From NCBI GenBank assembly GCA_021324035.1, contig JAJPJU010000259.1:1-6511 (forward strand): a DNA stretch of 6,511 bases. Direction: 5' to 3'. Positions 5,428 through 6,511 of this stretch are shown here, one piece after another; the stretch's first letter is position 1, and every line of letters begins with the position of its first letter. A program made the translations under genes and the position numbers. Origin of the DNA: Spartobacteria bacterium (GTDB taxonomy: Bacteria > Verrucomicrobiota > Verrucomicrobiia > Chthoniobacterales > UBA10450). Below the pieces are notes generated by a model that was given only the letters and a program-made list of their open reading frames with translations, had not been told where the DNA came from and ran no database searches.

Positions 5428-6511
5428 ATGAGACCAGCTGGAGCTCAGTCGATTCCTGTACCTCACGCTCTGATAACCGAGCAGCCCGCAAGTTTGAAGG
5501 CTGTCAGGGTATTGATTTGGGTTTATCTGATTCTTCTCGTGATCGAAGGCGCCCTGCGGAAATGGGCATTGCCAAGTTTGTCAGATCCGCTGCTAGTGGT
5601 TCGTGATCCGGTCGTAATTGCAATTTACCTCTGCGCAATACGCGCGCATGTCTTCCCCTGGAATGCCTATGTAATTCTTCTGGGGGTGATCGGGGTGCTG
5701 TCGATGATTGTCAGTATCGTGATCCTGTATGATTACATTCCGTTTAAGGTAATCCTCCTGGTAACGGGATACGGTTTTCGGTCGAATTTTGTTCACCTTC
5801 CGCTGATTTTCGTCATGGCGGAAGCGTTGGACCTGGAAGACGTGAAGAAGATTGGGCGCTGGACTCTTCTTCTAATGATTCCGATGGCTGTTCTGTTGAT
5901 TATCCAATTCAAGGCGTCTCCCGATTCATTCATCAATAAGACCGTGGGTTTGGGCGAAGGACAGCAACTCGCCACCGCCGGCGGCAAAATTCGACCTCCG
6001 GGGACGTTCTCATTTATTTCCGGACCGGTGTTTTATTTAAGCGCGGCGGCTGCGTTTTTAATTTATGGAGCCCTGATTCCGGGTGTTTATCGAGGATGGC
6101 TTTTGCTGGCTTCTGCGGGAGCGGTTCTAGCCGGTGTAACCGTCTCTGGAAGTCGCGCCTGCGTATTGGCGGTCGGACTTGTTGCCCTTGCTATTCTCCT
6201 CATTGTCGTGGTGCAGCCTTCGGCGGTGAACAAAATCGGAGGAACTTTGCTCGCCGTTGCCATTATCGGTTTCTTTTTCGTTCTTTTTGGGAGTCATGTT
6301 CCCTTTCTAAGGCAGGGGATAGATGTCCTTTCGGAACGGTTTACCAGTTCGGCGGAGGTCGCTGAAACGACGGTGGTCGGCGGATTGCTAGAGCGCGTTA
6401 TGGACGAATTCACCGAGCCGTTTGGTTACCTGTTTAAAGTACCCATCACCGGATACGCCCTTGGACTAGGCACCGCAGGCGGTGCGCGATTCCTGGTCGG
6501 ACAGGGAGCAC
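5428..6511 (+). CDS. O-antigen ligase/polymerase-like membrane protein, 3' end outside the window
   Basis: The frame is open from the ATG at 5428 to the window end and gives 361 residues of a polytopic membrane protein. Hydrophobic segments lie near residues 25-41, 56-74, 80-101, 119-133, 143-162, 199-217, 222-239, 243-262 and 270-290. The signature is that of the O-antigen ligase / Wzy-C superfamily: EGALRKW after the first segment, SGSR at 240-243 inside the membrane region, and a large soluble loop beginning near 291 that contains EPFGYLFKVPITGYALGLGT. The loop would face the periplasm. Such proteins either polymerise undecaprenyl-linked repeat units (Wzy type) or transfer the glycan to lipid A core or another acceptor (WaaL type); sequence alone does not decide. 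The last segments and part of the loop are cut off. An alternative GTG start lies at 5416. The gene follows a glycosyltransferase by 13 nt. Confidence 0.88.
   Translation, partial: MRPAGAQSIPVPHALITEQPASLKAVRVLIWVYLILLVIEGALRKWALPSLSDPLLVVRDPVVIAIYLCAIRAHVFPWNAYVILLGVIGVLSMIVSIVILYDYIPFKVILLVTGYGFRSNFVHLPLIFVMAEALDLEDVKKIGRWTLLLMIPMAVLLIIQFKASPDSFINKTVGLGEGQQLATAGGKIRPPGTFSFISGPVFYLSAAAAFLIYGALIPGVYRGWLLLASAGAVLAGVTVSGSRACVLAVGLVALAILLIVVVQPSAVNKIGGTLLAVAIIGFFFVLFGSHVPFLRQGIDVLSERFTSSAEVAETTVVGGLLERVMDEFTEPFGYLFKVPITGYALGLGTAGGARFLVGQGA

Overview
The window is a stretch of a bacterial surface-polysaccharide locus in which every gene lies on the + strand. It holds six coding regions, two of them cut by the window edges. 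They are four GT-B type glycosyltransferases, one FkbM-family methyltransferase and one multi-spanning O-antigen ligase/polymerase-like protein. The base composition is slightly GC-rich by eye, and Shine-Dalgarno sequences are scarce. The sequence style of the membrane protein and the palindromic intergenic repeat remind me of soil Verrucomicrobiota (Chthoniobacterales-like). That placement is inference from memory; no marker gene here proves it.

Layout. Bases 1-3963 hold four tightly packed genes: a GT4 glycosyltransferase whose start is off the window (1-1020), a divergent GT-B protein with a TTG start (1017-2099), an FkbM methyltransferase (2096-2953) and a second canonical GT4 (2953-3963). 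Their junctions overlap by 4, 4 and 1 nt (TTGA, ATGA, TAATG), so this is a translationally coupled operon. Bases 3964-4193 are the only real intergenic gap. It contains a roughly 157-bp element made of two inverted copies of a unit of about 68 bp, with a perfect 15-bp inverted repeat near the centre and imperfect 28-bp inverted termini. Downstream come a third canonical GT4 with an unusual N-terminal half (4194-5414) and, 13 nt later, the O-antigen ligase-like membrane protein (5428 to the window end).

How the genes fit together (inference). The glycosyltransferases would add successive sugars to a lipid-linked repeat unit at the cytoplasmic face of the inner membrane. The FkbM protein may O-methylate a sugar. 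The membrane protein would polymerise the units or ligate the glycan on the periplasmic side. No flippase, chain-length regulator or nucleotide-sugar synthesis gene is visible, so the locus must extend beyond the window. The most unusual signal is the palindromic element at 4001-4157. It sits where the coupled operon breaks and almost touches the next start codon.
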